Positions 1 to 8,493 are shown, counted from the first letter of the stretch. The stretch is DNA of 40,783 nucleotides from Planctomycetota bacterium (GCA_007693455.1 REDP01000181.1:1-40783), one strand, 5' to 3'. The notes: generated from the letters alone by a model not told the origin. Numbers and translations are program-made.

Positions 1-304
1 ACACACCGGTGTCATTCCCCTCGCCGCATCAAGGCGACGCAAAGCTTGCCCCAGAGATCGCCAATCTCCTGATCGGCCAGCAAAAACGCCCTGAATTTGA
101 CGCTTTTTGCACTAAACAGTATGACGCGAAGCGGGCATTCCTTCACGATGGCGAGCTTTGCGTTGCCCTGCCTCCACCCCTTTGCAAGATTAATGCCTCG
201 ATGAAAAGATGCCGTTATACTGAAACTACTGCAGGATGCCTCATTTCAGCCCTGTAACCATGAGATGTACGGTGAAGCAGTTGGACTCTCGAGCCCATAT
301 AACA
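1..304. other. No recognisable gene; region downstream of rplQ
   Basis: The track gives an 82-residue plus-strand ORF here (9-257), but its translation resembles no family I know, is rich in Cys/Lys/Arg without pattern and has no convincing ribosome binding site. A loose inverted similarity exists between a GCAAAGCTTGCCC segment near 40 and GCGAGCTTTGCG near 152. The stretch may be the end of the intergenic space beyond the ribosomal cluster; a gene could begin beyond the left edge. Confidence 0.5.
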
Positions 305-342
305 CGCAAAGCCAGATCAGTAAGACCTGATCTGGCTTTGCG
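305..342 (-). terminator. Terminator hairpin of the ribosomal protein cluster
   Basis: A perfect 16-bp stem (305-320 with 327-342) closes a 6-base loop. It lies 32 bases after the rplQ stop, where the cluster should end. On the minus strand the stem is followed by TGTTATAT and on the plus strand by TTCTTAT, so the U-tracts are only moderate but present on both sides; it may work in both directions. Stem strength and position make termination the best reading. Confidence 0.8.
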
Positions 343-374
343 TTCTTATACGGGCCAAAAATATATGCGCCGTC

Positions 375-749
375 TTAGACTAATTCAAATAAAGCCTTGG
401 GGGCATTATCTCCCAGACGGTAACCTGCGCGTAAAACCCTCGTGTAACCGCCTTGGCGATCAGTGTAGCGGGGGGCAACTTCATCAAAAAGTTGTTTGAC
501 CACTTGACTGCGATGCAGCTTTTTAAGAGCCAAACGACGGTAATGGAGCTGCACCGAAGGATCTTCACTTGCAGCAGCCTTCTTGGCAATGGTTATGCAT
601 TTCTCAGCCAGACGCCGGCCTTCTTTGGCCTTAGCGACAGTGGTGATAATGCGTCCGTGCTCGAAAAGGTTACTGACAAGATTGCGCAGCATGGCCTCAC
701 GATGGGCGGAAGTGCGATTGAGTTTACGACCTGCTCGACGATGTCTCAT
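375..749 (-). CDS. rplQ: 50S ribosomal protein L17
   Basis: L17 of the large subunit, lining the peptide exit region of the 50S particle. The N-terminus MRHRRAGRKLNRTSAHR and the following MLRNLVSNLFEHGRI are the classic L17 signature, and the C-terminus reaches the usual GYRLGDNAP region. I start at the ATG at 749, not at the track start seven codons earlier, because MRHR is the family start and GGAG lies about nine bases before it. The 124-residue length fits. It is the last gene of the cluster, about 126 bases after rpoA, and is followed by a strong hairpin. Confidence 0.97.
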   Translation of the reverse strand: MRHRRAGRKLNRTSAHREAMLRNLVSNLFEHGRIITTVAKAKEGRRLAEKCITIAKKAAASEDPSVQLHYRRLALKKLHRSQVVKQLFDEVAPRYTDRQGGYTRVLRAGYRLGDNAPKALFELV

Positions 750-833
750 GGGACAATTCTCCGTGTACAATGGGTTGCTGTGATGCCACGCAATAAGCCG
801 TACAAGGTACTATTGCGCTGGAGCGGCATAGAC

Positions 834-867
834 TGAAGGCTTGGCTGCAACCGATGGCCAGCCTTCA
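834..867 (-). promoter_or_regulatory. Hairpin between rpoA and rplQ
   Basis: TGAAGGC (834-840) pairs with GCCTTCA (861-867) and, after one bulged base, TGGC pairs with GCCA, giving an 11-bp interrupted stem. It lies nine bases beyond the rpoA stop on the transcribed strand. No U-run follows, so it is more likely an RNA stability or partial attenuation element than a full terminator. Function is inferred only from position. Confidence 0.4.
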
Positions 868-875
868 AAGGGTAT

Positions 876-1862
876 TCAATCGGTGGATGCGAGACGCATT
901 CCAAAGGTTAGGCCGTGATCGGCGAGCTTTTTCTTGAGCTCCTTGGCGCTAATCTTGCCAAGATTCGAAATGGAGCTCACTTCAGCCTCGTCCATCTGTA
1001 CGAGGTCACCAACGGTCTTGATGTTGGCGGCACGTAGGGCATTTTCAGAACGTACTGAAAGATCAAGGAAACTAATCTGCTTACTCAATTTAGAGGTGCG
1101 CTCATTATCTCCCTCAACCACCAAACCGGCAGCACCAGAGGTTTCCAGCTCACGACCTATTTCGAAATACTTAATAAAGGGATTGAGGTGCTTGCGTAGG
1201 ATATTAGTCGCTTCAACCAAGGCCAACTCAGGACTAATGGATCCATCAGTCCAAATTTCCAGCTCAAGCTTTTCAAAATCAGTGCGCTTGCCAAGGCGTG
1301 CGCCACTAACATCAAAAGCAACGCGAACTACAGGTGAATAAATGCTGTCGATAGCGATGGTACCAACGGGCTTTCCATCAATGGATTGCTGCTCGGCGGC
1401 GACATAGCCACGACCAGGTCCGATATCCAACTCTAAGCTGAATGAAATGTCACTGGTCAGGTTGGCGATAACCAAATCAGGATTGATGATCTCAACATCT
1501 TGATGCGGAGTGCAGTCGCCAGCGCAGACCTGACCTTCACCACTTTTTTCAAGGCGCACGACCACATCCTCATCACTATGCAGGCGTAGACGAAGCTTCT
1601 TGATGTTGAGGATGATTTGGGTCATATCCTCCAGCACACCGGGAATTACCGCGTATTCATTGTCTGCGCCTTCAACGCGCAGTGAGCGAACGGCAGCCCC
1701 TTGGATGCTGCTGAGCAGGACCCGACGGAGACTGTTTGCAATGGTGGTTCCAAAACCGCGCTCGAACGGTTCCGCGGAGAACTTACCATAGGTAGCGGTC
1801 GAGGTGGATTCATCCTTTTCGACTCGAGTGGGCATTTCAAAGCCACGCCAACGGATGCGCAT
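876..1862 (-). CDS. rpoA: DNA-directed RNA polymerase subunit alpha
   Basis: Alpha subunit, the dimeric scaffold on which beta and beta' assemble and which contacts UP elements and activators. The N-terminal domain is complete (FERGFGTTIANSLRRVLLSS near residues 35-55; assembly and dimer motifs) and the C-terminal domain carries the helix-hairpin-helix stretch SVRSENALRAANIKTVGDL. The ATG at 1862 is preferred to the track start five codons upstream because AGGGAG lies six bases before it and MRIRWRGFEMP is a typical planctomycete-like start. At 328 residues it has normal length. It lies 81 bases after rpsK; rpsD, which often sits between them, is absent. Confidence 0.97.
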   Translation of the reverse strand: MRIRWRGFEMPTRVEKDESTSTATYGKFSAEPFERGFGTTIANSLRRVLLSSIQGAAVRSLRVEGADNEYAVIPGVLEDMTQIILNIKKLRLRLHSDEDVVVRLEKSGEGQVCAGDCTPHQDVEIINPDLVIANLTSDISFSLELDIGPGRGYVAAEQQSIDGKPVGTIAIDSIYSPVVRVAFDVSGARLGKRTDFEKLELEIWTDGSISPELALVEATNILRKHLNPFIKYFEIGRELETSGAAGLVVEGDNERTSKLSKQISFLDLSVRSENALRAANIKTVGDLVQMDEAEVSSISNLGKISAKELKKKLADHGLTFGMRLASTD

Positions 1863-1916
1863 GAGCGTCTCCCTCATTCATTAATAGTAGGATGGTCTGG
1901 GTTATAAGAGGCACGT

Positions 1917-1935
1917 GGGGCTGCAACGCAACCCC
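1917..1935 (-). promoter_or_regulatory. Small hairpin and possible internal promoter before rpoA
   Basis: On the minus strand GGGGUUGC-GUU-GCAGCCCC forms an 8-bp stem in which one position pairs only as a G-U wobble on this strand. Downstream toward rpoA lies TTATAAC, a possible -10 box, but no well spaced -35 box is visible. This could be an internal promoter or a spacer hairpin; evidence is weak. Confidence 0.25.
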
Positions 1936-1943
1936 GCAGGATT

Positions 1944-2324
1944 CTATACGCGCCGCTTTTTACGGGGCCGACATCCATTGTGAGGTAATGGCGTGACATC
2001 AATAATCGCTTTGATGTTCACACCACTGTGCACCAAGGATCGAATGGCGCTTTCGCGACCACTTCCTGGACCCTTTACCCGCACTTCTGCTTCCTTGAGC
2101 CCAGCCTTTACGGCCTTCTCACTCGCGCGCTCCATAGCCAGCTGAGCAGCAAAAGGCGTTGCCTTACGGCTGCCCTTGTAGCCTACTGAGCCAGAGCTTT
2201 CCCAGCACAAGGCCTCACCGCGATCATCGGTGATGGTAATAATGGTGTTGTTGAAGGTGGCGTTCACAAAAACGATGCCCGAACGGGCCGTCTTACGCTG
2301 CTTCTTTTTCTTGTAGGTAGCCAT
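1944..2324 (-). CDS. rpsK: 30S ribosomal protein S11
   Basis: S11 of the 30S platform, near the decoding site on the E-site side. The 126-residue product shows the family blocks [37 protein letters not shown] and the C-terminal [18 protein letters not shown]. The start at 2324 gives the usual basic N-terminus [11 protein letters not shown]. It follows rpsM by 56 bases and precedes rpoA, the usual alpha-operon order minus rpsD. Confidence 0.97.
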   Translation of the reverse strand: MATYKKKKQRKTARSGIVFVNATFNNTIITITDDRGEALCWESSGSVGYKGSRKATPFAAQLAMERASEKAVKAGLKEAEVRVKGPGSGRESAIRSLVHSGVNIKAIIDVTPLPHNGCRPRKKRRV

Positions 2325-2380
2325 AATGAGAAAGTATCCTTAAAGTTTGCAATCTATCCCGTAAAGCCGAGCGAACCAGC

Positions 2381-2758
2381 CTATTTACGCGCGATCTTTT
2401 TATTGGCGACAGTTTTCTTGCGGCCTTTACGTGTGCGCGCATTCGTTTTTGTGCGCTGTCCACGACAGGGCAAACTGCGAGCATGACGGAAACCGCGATA
2501 GCAAGCAATTTCCTTAAAGCGCTGGATGTTGGATTGTACTTCCCTGCGGAGGTTTCCTTCAACCACAAATGCTTCATCAATGAAGGTGGTCAATTGACCA
2601 ATTTCGTCTTCACTGAGCTGGAAAGCCCGCTTATCGACATCAATACCGCATTTCTCACAGATTAGCTTGGCACGATGCAAGCCAATCCCATAGATCGCCG
2701 TAAGTGCGTAAGGGACTTTTTTATTGTTTGGGATGTCGACGCCGAGCAGACGGGGCAT
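2381..2758 (-). CDS. rpsM: 30S ribosomal protein S13
   Basis: S13 of the 30S head, which forms the intersubunit bridges to L5. The start MPRLLGVDIPNNKKV, the helix-two-turn-helix AIYGIGLHRAKLIC and the C-terminal RGQRTKTNARTRKGRKK tail that reaches the P-site tRNA are all present in 125 residues. AGGAGAGC lies just before the ATG at 2758. It follows rpmJ by 27 bases. Confidence 0.97.
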   Translation of the reverse strand: MPRLLGVDIPNNKKVPYALTAIYGIGLHRAKLICEKCGIDVDKRAFQLSEDEIGQLTTFIDEAFVVEGNLRREVQSNIQRFKEIACYRGFRHARSLPCRGQRTKTNARTRKGRKKTVANKKIARK

Positions 2759-2785
2759 AGTGCTCTCCTCAATAACGGTAGGGTA

Positions 2786-2899
2786 TTAACCCTGACGCTG
2801 CTTATGCTTGGGATTGGTGCAGATGATGCGGATGCGGCCTTTGCGCTTGATAACCTTACAGTTTTCACAGCGGCGACGCACTGATGCGAGTACTTTCAT
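2786..2899 (-). CDS. rpmJ: 50S ribosomal protein L36
   Basis: Too short for the ORF track. Reading the minus strand from the ATG at 2899 gives a 37-residue basic protein beginning [20 protein letters not shown] and ending NPKHKQRQG before TAA. Cys11, Cys14, Cys27 and His32 form the zinc-binding C+ pattern of L36. AAGTCC precedes the start. It sits between infA and rpsM, the usual place. Confidence 0.95.
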   Translation of the reverse strand: MKVLASVRRRCENCKVIKRKGRIRIICTNPKHKQRQG

Positions 2900-2949
2900 G
2901 GACTTACCTATAAAAACACTGTGGGTGGATAGGAGCTCAATCGCTGAGT

Positions 2950-3168
2950 TCAGGCTTCGCGATAGACAATGCGACCCCGAGTGAGGTCATAAGGGGACAT
3001 TTCAATGGTAACTTTATCACCGGGAAGAATCTTAATATAGTGCTGACGCATGCGACCAGTAATATAGGCCAATACCTCGTGACCGTTATCCAATACCACT
3101 TTAAAGCGAGCATTGGGCAACTTTTCCTTCACCTTGGCTTCAAGTCTGATTGCTTCTTCTTTGGCCAT
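2950..3168 (-). CDS. infA: Translation initiation factor IF-1
   Basis: IF-1, a single OB-fold protein that occupies the ribosomal A site during initiation. The 72-residue length is exact for the family, and [33 protein letters not shown] and [23 protein letters not shown] match it closely. It lies between secY (42 bases upstream) and rpmJ. The adk and map genes that often separate secY from infA are absent. Confidence 0.97.
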   Translation of the reverse strand: MAKEEAIRLEAKVKEKLPNARFKVVLDNGHEVLAYITGRMRQHYIKILPGDKVTIEMSPYDLTRGRIVYREA

Positions 3169-3210
3169 ATAATCTATATCACATTTTCACAGGGATTGAG
3201 GGTGAGAACA

Positions 3211-4563
3211 TTAGAACCGTTTTCCGCCGCCACGCTTGGGCCCAGGGCCGCCATCACTGGCTCCCATAAGGCCCTGATATTGGTTGGCGAGCAGGAATGC
3301 AGATGTTTTTTGAATGATATCAAGGCTAACACCTACGACAATCAGAATACCGACACCACCTAAGACCATGTGGGCAATATTACCACTGATTTCCATTCCA
3401 CTGGCAATAAGACCTGGGCTGACAGCAACCAAGGCAAGGCTGGTTGCACCCACAAAGGTGACGCGCTTCTGTCTCCAGCGAATGTATTCAACTGTATTAC
3501 GACCAGGGCGCACTCCTCGGACAAAGAATCCAGCTTGTTTGAAGTGATTGGCCAGATCGTTTAGGTCAAAGGTGATGCTAATGTAGAAATACGTAAAAAA
3601 GATAATCAGAGCAGCAAAGATATAGCGATAGAGGGCCGTGTCATGATCAAGTATGCCGCCAAGATTTTGGATACCCACCCAACCAGCAGCCATAGTAAGG
3701 ATAAAGACCAGAGCCACCATTACTGGAGAAGCAAAAATAACTGGGATAACATTGGCCTGGTTGATCATCAGAGGCAACTGGGTTTGGCCGCCGCCGTAGA
3801 CTTTGTTGCCTTGAATACGGCGCTGCTGTTCAAGATTAATCCGTCGACGAGCGAGGGTAATCATCACCATGGCGGCGATGATGAGGACGAACAAGGCCAC
3901 AATACCAAGGAATCGGACAAGATCGAAATTATCAGAACGGAAAAGTTCTCCCATAGCCGCAGGCATACTGGCTAGAATGCTAATCATAATCACCACCGAT
4001 ACACCATTACCAATACCGTGACGAGTAATCTGTTCGGCAAGCCATAAAAGAATCATCGATCCGGTGGTTACCATAAGGGCACTTTGCACCGTAAAAAGAA
4101 GGACATTGTCGGTAGGAACAACAGGTAGACCCTCATGTTCAATACGTGTCAAGGCGACTGCAGCAAGTGCCCCTTGCGCCAAACAGATGACCACGGTGGC
4201 ATAGCGGGTATATTGTTGGATTTTACGTCGTCCGACTTCACCTTCTTTTTGCAACTGCTTTAAGGCAGGATAACTCGCCGCCAACAGCTGGAAAATAATG
4301 CTCGCTGAGATGTAGGGCATGATGCCCAAACCAAAAATTGAGGCATTGGATATGGCACCACCATTAAACATGTCAGCCCATGCCAGAATAGCAAATCCAG
4401 CGGCTTCTTGTCCCATAAAACCACGCAGGGTTTCGACATCTACGCCAGGAGTTGGGATCATTACACCAAAACGGTAGATCACCACCCCAAAGAGGAAGGT
4501 GATGAAAAACCGCTTGAGCAGTTGACCGTAGGGGTTGCCCCCGATGGGATCACCTGGCGCCAT
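3211..4563 (-). CDS. secY: Protein translocase subunit SecY
   Basis: SecY forms the channel of the inner-membrane Sec translocon with SecE and SecG. The 450-residue product has ten hydrophobic segments and recognisable blocks: RFGVMIPTPGVD in TM1, GIMPYISASIIFQLL, GNGVSVVIMISI, GGQTQLPLMINQANVIPVIFA and the cytosolic loop GFFVRGVRPGRNT that contacts SecA and the ribosome. The C-terminus ends in a Gly/Lys/Arg-rich tail GPGPKRGGGKRF. It starts five bases after rplO, as usual in spc operons. Confidence 0.97.
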   Translation of the reverse strand: MAPGDPIGGNPYGQLLKRFFITFLFGVVIYRFGVMIPTPGVDVETLRGFMGQEAAGFAILAWADMFNGGAISNASIFGLGIMPYISASIIFQLLAASYPALKQLQKEGEVGRRKIQQYTRYATVVICLAQGALAAVALTRIEHEGLPVVPTDNVLLFTVQSALMVTTGSMILLWLAEQITRHGIGNGVSVVIMISILASMPAAMGELFRSDNFDLVRFLGIVALFVLIIAAMVMITLARRRINLEQQRRIQGNKVYGGGQTQLPLMINQANVIPVIFASPVMVALVFILTMAAGWVGIQNLGGILDHDTALYRYIFAALIIFFTYFYISITFDLNDLANHFKQAGFFVRGVRPGRNTVEYIRWRQKRVTFVGATSLALVAVSPGLIASGMEISGNIAHMVLGGVGILIVVGVSLDIIQKTSAFLLANQYQGLMGASDGGPGPKRGGGKRF

Positions 4564-4568
4564 GGTAC

Positions 4569-5048
4569 TTACTCTGCTCCTGATTCAGCCGCTGCTGGGG
4601 CATCGTATTCACGAATGCTTCCACCGGCATCTTCGATCGCTTTGCGTACGGAGGAGGTAACGCGATGAATCTCTACCGTCAGCTTACGACCACCAACATC
4701 AGACCCGGAAACCAATTTGATACGTTCATTGGCGCTTACTAGGCCAGCCTTTTTGAGGCTTTCAATGCTAATAACATCACCTTCAACGCGTGCGAGTACA
4801 CGTGCCAAAGGAAGAACTTGGTAGGCAACGCGGTGACGATGGTTGCTAAAACCGCGGCGGGGAATACGCATCCACAGAGGATTTTGCCCGCCCTCGAAGA
4901 GTGGGCTGCGATTGGGGCCACCAGATCGAGAGCCTTCGCCCTTAGAACCGCGACCACAGGTTTTGCCGTTACCACTACCAGCGCCACGTCCAACGCGATT
5001 GGCTGGACGACGACCACTGTTACTACTGAGAATATCGTTTAGGCTCAC
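4569..5048 (-). CDS. rplO: 50S ribosomal protein L15
   Basis: L15, a late-assembling 50S protein. The N-terminal glycine-rich basic part (RVGRGAGSGNGKTCGRGSKG) binds rRNA, and the C-terminal globular part follows; length 159. The start is GTG at 5048 and overlaps the rpsE stop as GTGA, so the two are translationally coupled. rpmD (L30) normally lies between rpsE and rplO in many bacteria and is absent here. Confidence 0.96.
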   Translation of the reverse strand: MSLNDILSSNSGRRPANRVGRGAGSGNGKTCGRGSKGEGSRSGGPNRSPLFEGGQNPLWMRIPRRGFSNHRHRVAYQVLPLARVLARVEGDVISIESLKKAGLVSANERIKLVSGSDVGGRKLTVEIHRVTSSVRKAIEDAGGSIREYDAPAAAESGAE

Positions 5049-5602
5049 AGTTCCACCCCTCGTAATTCTTGATACTGCTCTTTAGTCTTAAGCTGAGAGA
5101 GCGCGTCGAAGGTTGCTTTCACAACATTGATAGGGTTGTTGGACCCATAGCACTTAGAAAGAACGTTGTGTACGCCCAGTTTATCGAGAACGTAACGTAC
5201 CGATTTTCCAGCAATAACGCCAGTACCATCAGATGCCGGCAGTAGACGTACGACAGAACTGCCAAAACGTCCCTCGACGGGATGGGGGATCGTGCCATGA
5301 ACCACTGGGTAGGCACGCACGGTGCGCTCTCCACGACGGACGGCTTTATCAATAGCTAGTGGCACTTGTCGCGCCTTAGCCATACCCCAACCCACTTTGC
5401 CTTTGCTGTCACCAAGGACAACAAATGCACCAAATGAGCTACGACGACCGCCTTTGACCACCTTGTCTACACGGCGGATAGAGACGACCTCTTCGTCAAA
5501 ATGCTTCGAGCGCGGTTCGCGCGTCTGACCTCCACCACGACGACCGCCACCTTGGCGGCCACCCTGATTTTGAGATCCTGATGAAGCCTGTTCACGTGCC
5601 AT
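5045..5602 (-). CDS. rpsE: 30S ribosomal protein S5 with Gly/Arg-rich N-terminus
   Basis: S5 shapes the mRNA entry channel and affects decoding fidelity. The double-stranded RNA-binding part ([23 protein letters not shown]) and the C-terminal domain ([20 protein letters not shown]) are intact. I choose ATG 5602, with AGGA nine bases upstream, over the track start 14 codons earlier. The 185-residue protein has an unusual leading tail of about 35 residues made largely of Gly, Gln and Arg ([20 protein letters not shown]) before the S5 core. Confidence 0.95.
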   Translation of the reverse strand: MAREQASSGSQNQGGRQGGGRRGGGQTREPRSKHFDEEVVSIRRVDKVVKGGRRSSFGAFVVLGDSKGKVGWGMAKARQVPLAIDKAVRRGERTVRAYPVVHGTIPHPVEGRFGSSVVRLLPASDGTGVIAGKSVRYVLDKLGVHNVLSKCYGSNNPINVVKATFDALSQLKTKEQYQELRGVEL

Positions 5603-5704
5603 AGGATAATGTCCTGAATACGGTTGCAGCACCTCGTAAGGCAATCAGGCTCGTTCCTGATCGTCTGCAGAGGATGCAAAGGGGGACGGATTGTTGATTG
5701 GGGC

Positions 5705-6073
5705 TTAAAATTGCAAGCCCCGACTACGCGCGCCATCAGCAAGGGCTGCTATACGTCCAGTATAGCGGCGGCCGCCACGGTCGAAGGCTACCATTTCGAT
5801 GCCTTGGGCCTTGGCGCGATCGGCAAGTGCTTCACCAACCTTGGTGGCACTGTCCTTGGGAGTGAGGCTTTTCACCTGTTCCCGCAATTCTTTGTCAACG
5901 GTACTCGCAGCCACCAAGGTGCGACCACTCAGATCGTCGATGACCTGACCGTAAATATGACGCTCACTGCGATAGACCGATAAACGAGGACGGGAAGGAG
6001 TGCCTTCAATCGTTTTACGGACGCGCATGCGCTTTTTCAGCAGTGCTTTACGTTTGGTAATGTTTTTATCCAT
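5705..6073 (-). CDS. rplR: 50S ribosomal protein L18
   Basis: L18 binds 5S rRNA with L5 and L25 in the central protuberance. The 122-residue product has the basic N-terminus [20 protein letters not shown] and the family motifs [20 protein letters not shown] and [22 protein letters not shown]. It sits between rplF (40 bases upstream) and rpsE (102 bases downstream) in standard order. Confidence 0.97.
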   Translation of the reverse strand: MDKNITKRKALLKKRMRVRKTIEGTPSRPRLSVYRSERHIYGQVIDDLSGRTLVAASTVDKELREQVKSLTPKDSATKVGEALADRAKAQGIEMVAFDRGGRRYTGRIAALADGARSRGLQF

Positions 6074-6113
6074 GATATCTATCCTTTAGCTGTTACCACA
6101 AGTGCTGAAACCA

Positions 6114-6650
6114 TTACTTACCGGACTTACCGGCCTTGCGGCGGACTTGCTCGCCTTCATAGCGGATACCCTTGCCTTTGTAGGGCTCTGGCTTACGAAC
6201 CGCACGAATAACAGCGGCAGTCTGTCCAACCAGCTGCTTACTTGATCCACTGACTTCGATATGGGTGGGATCAGGTACTTTAAATTCAATACCCTCTGGG
6301 GCTTCAATATCAACGCTGTGGCAAAAACCGATATTGAGAACAAGCTTTGTACCCTGTAGCTGGGCACGATAGCCAACGCCCTGGATTTCCAGGCGCTTGC
6401 TATAGCCATCGCTGACCCCCGTGATCATATTGGCCACGAGTGCGCGCATGGTACCAAACATGGCACGCGCCACTTTATCTTGGTCATTAGGCTGAAATAC
6501 CACCTGATTATCATTCACCACCACGCTCACGGAGGGATGCGTAGGCAGGGTTTGCTCGCCTTTGGGACCCTTTACGGTAATGGACTCATCACCCACCGTA
6601 ACTGTCACACCACTGGGGATCGTTACCGGTACTTTTCCAACTTTACTCAT
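6114..6650 (-). CDS. rplF: 50S ribosomal protein L6
   Basis: L6 lies near the sarcin-ricin loop and factor binding site of the 50S subunit. The 178-residue product has two homologous domains and ends with the diagnostic PEPYKGKGIRYEGEQVRRK. ATG 6650 is preceded by GGAGAG at six bases. The space before it contains an unusual perfect hairpin (6671-6696). Confidence 0.97.
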   Translation of the reverse strand: MSKVGKVPVTIPSGVTVTVGDESITVKGPKGEQTLPTHPSVSVVVNDNQVVFQPNDQDKVARAMFGTMRALVANMITGVSDGYSKRLEIQGVGYRAQLQGTKLVLNIGFCHSVDIEAPEGIEFKVPDPTHIEVSGSSKQLVGQTAAVIRAVRKPEPYKGKGIRYEGEQVRRKAGKSGK

Positions 6651-6670
6651 GAGAACTCTCCGAGACTGGA

Positions 6671-6696
6671 AACAAAGAACGGTATTGTTCTTTGTT
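6671..6696 (-). promoter_or_regulatory. Perfect hairpin between rpsH and rplF
   Basis: AACAAAGAAC (6671-6680) and GTTCTTTGTT (6687-6696) make a perfect 10-bp stem with a 6-base loop. On the transcribed minus strand the descending arm GTTCTTTGTTT is U-rich, giving the hairpin an intrinsic-terminator flavour, and it ends about 20 bases before the rplF start. It could attenuate transcription or set the relative output of the genes before and after it. Function is not established. Confidence 0.5.
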
Positions 6697-6752
6697 CAAC
6701 GCAATGGGGGCCGACTTGTTCGCCATGGAGATACCATAGCGATAACACGCAT

Positions 6753-7151
6753 CTACTTGACGGTGCACAATACCTCACCACCAATATTACCACTACGACA
6801 CTTACGGTCAGAGATAATACCTTTCGCGGTGGAAAGGATGCTTATTCCGAAGCCGTTAATGACTGGCTTGAGATCCTTGCTGCCACTATATACGCGGCAA
6901 CCTGGCTTGGAAACACGGCGGATTTCGTTAATAACTTGCTCGCCGTCTTGTCCATACTTCAGCTGCACTTTGATAGTGCGTGCCGGCTGGGTATCCATCA
7001 CATCAACACGAGTGATGTAGCCTTCATCGACCAAGACGTGACAGATGCCTTCCTTGATCTTGGAGTGAGGGAATTTGACGGTGGACTTGTTAGCCTGCAC
7101 GGCGTTACGAATGCAGGTGAGCATGTCGGCAATAGGGTCGCTGCAACTCAT
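6753..7151 (-). CDS. rpsH: 30S ribosomal protein S8
   Basis: S8 binds the central domain of 16S rRNA early in assembly and in Escherichia coli is the spc-operon autorepressor. The 132-residue product shows DPIADMLTCIRNAVQANKSTV, LKYGQDGEQVINEIRRVSKPG and the C-terminal SILSTAKGIISDRKCRSGNIGG. ATG 7151 has AAGGAAG upstream. Whether autoregulation works the same way here cannot be seen. Confidence 0.97.
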   Translation of the reverse strand: MSCSDPIADMLTCIRNAVQANKSTVKFPHSKIKEGICHVLVDEGYITRVDVMDTQPARTIKVQLKYGQDGEQVINEIRRVSKPGCRVYSGSKDLKPVINGFGISILSTAKGIISDRKCRSGNIGGEVLCTVK

Positions 7152-7175
7152 GGGATACTTCCTTGGTAATTCGTT

Positions 7176-7481
7176 CTACCAGCTGGACTTGGTCAAACCG
7201 GGCAGAAAGCCGGCGTGGGCCATACGACGAACGGCAACACGGCTGATGCCCAGACGACGGCTATAGCCGCGTGGACGACCGGTGATGCCGCAGCGATTAC
7301 GCAGGCGCACCTTGGAACTGTTGCGCGGCAGCAAGGCCAACTCGGCACGAGCTTCCATGCGCTCCTCTAAGGTGAGGGTGGTGTCTACCGAACGCTTACG
7401 CAGTGCCTCACGGCGATCACGATAGCGATCACAGAGCACTTGGCGTTGTTGTTGACGTACGACTTTGCTTTTTTTAGCCAT
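7176..7481 (-). CDS. rpsN: 30S ribosomal protein S14 (zinc-free type)
   Basis: S14 belongs to the 30S head. The 101-residue length and lone cysteines (no CxxC pairs) mark the longer zinc-independent form. RNRCGITGRPRGYSRRLGISR and the C-terminal GFLPGLTKSSW are family signatures. ATG 7481, with AAGGAC eight bases upstream, is chosen over the track start nine codons earlier. The stop is TAG, at the exact family C-terminus, which matters for interpreting ureC in this window. Confidence 0.97.
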   Translation of the reverse strand: MAKKSKVVRQQQRQVLCDRYRDRREALRKRSVDTTLTLEERMEARAELALLPRNSSKVRLRNRCGITGRPRGYSRRLGISRVAVRRMAHAGFLPGLTKSSW

Positions 7482-7504
7482 GATGGGGTCCTTGTCCTGT
7501 TGAA

Positions 7505-8065
7505 TCAACGCTCGCGGAACGGCATTCCTATGCCCTTGAGCAGTTCGAAGCTCAGGTCGGGAGTAGTATTGCGAATAACGATGTTGACATGCAAGCCTTG
7601 GTTATGCTCTAAGCGATCGAGCACTACTTCAGGGAAGAGGGCCTGCTCACGCAAGCCTAGGCTATAGCAGCCTTGCTTATCAAAGCCACTGCGCGCACCT
7701 AAACCCCGAAAGTCTTTAATGCGGGGAATAGCGAGGTTGATCAGACGATCAAGAAAACCCCACATACGCTGTCCACGCAAGGTCACGCGTGCGCCAATTT
7801 TCATTCCCTGACGGGAGCGGAAGTTAGAGACTGATTTACGTGCCAGGGTAATGGTGCTCTTCTGCCCTGCCAGCTGGGTCAGATGCTCGGAGACGACTGA
7901 CAAGATATTGCTATCCTGGACTGCGCGACCAACACCCATGTTAAGGCAGATCTTTTCGATTCGCGGCGCGGCCAAGCGATTAGTGATGCCGTGCTGCTTG
8001 CACAATTCATCAAGGACTTCGGCGTAACGCTCGCGCGTTGGTTTTTGCAAGGTGGCTTCACTCAT
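7505..8065 (-). CDS. rplE: 50S ribosomal protein L5
   Basis: L5 binds 5S rRNA and P-site tRNA. The product (186 residues from ATG 8065) has RIEKICLNMGVGRAVQDS, the GARVTLRGQRMWGFLDRLI block and the late NIVIRNTTPD. An in-frame GTG two codons upstream (8071) is also possible; GAGG is ten bases from the ATG and four from the GTG, and ATG begins two bases after the rplX stop. I favour ATG. Confidence 0.96.
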   Translation of the reverse strand: MSEATLQKPTRERYAEVLDELCKQHGITNRLAAPRIEKICLNMGVGRAVQDSNILSVVSEHLTQLAGQKSTITLARKSVSNFRSRQGMKIGARVTLRGQRMWGFLDRLINLAIPRIKDFRGLGARSGFDKQGCYSLGLREQALFPEVVLDRLEHNQGLHVNIVIRNTTPDLSFELLKGIGMPFRER

Positions 8066-8067
8066 GA

Positions 8068-8451
8068 TCACTGTACCTCGAAACGATGTCCGCTTTTCTT
8101 CGACACACGAACAACCTTGCCATCATCGTTGCGCTCGCGACGCACACGTGTGGGCTTACCGGTTTCCGGGTCAAGCAAAGCAAGATTGCTAATATGGATG
8201 GTGCGTAAGCGGGTTACCCGCCCCCCCTCAACATTGGCTTGGGGGTTAGCCTTGACGTGACGAGTATCGACGGCTGAACACGGGCCCTCGACAAGGGCAC
8301 GCTGGCGACGAGGGAACACCCGGATCACGGTACCAGTTTGCCCACGGCGATCCTTGGGACCGGTCAACAACACGACACTGTCCCCAGTGCGGATGTGGCA
8401 CTTCGGCGGGCGGCCTTCATGTATTTTTGCCTTTTGGCTTTTAATCGTCAT
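8068..8451 (-). CDS. rplX: 50S ribosomal protein L24
   Basis: L24 is an assembly initiator protein near the tunnel exit. The KOW motif is seen in HIRTGDSVVLLTGPKDRRGQTGTVIRVF, followed by the RALVEG and HISNLALLDPETGKPTRV blocks. At 127 residues it is somewhat longer than the usual 100-110, with extra residues at both ends (KSQKAKIHEGRPPKC at the start). Standard position between rplN and rplE. Confidence 0.96.
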   Translation of the reverse strand: MTIKSQKAKIHEGRPPKCHIRTGDSVVLLTGPKDRRGQTGTVIRVFPRRQRALVEGPCSAVDTRHVKANPQANVEGGRVTRLRTIHISNLALLDPETGKPTRVRRERNDDGKVVRVSKKSGHRFEVQ

Positions 8452-8493
8452 AGTATTTCCTCAACTTCCATCGTGAACGGGCTATGCCGCCGA

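Noticed and set aside
9-257. 82-residue plus-strand ORF at the window start
   Set aside because: No family resemblance, no convincing ribosome binding site, odd composition.
6480-7169. 229-residue plus-strand ORF opposite rpsH/rplF
   Set aside because: It is the antisense shadow of conserved ribosomal genes and of the hairpin spacer; similar long shadows occur opposite rplB and elsewhere.
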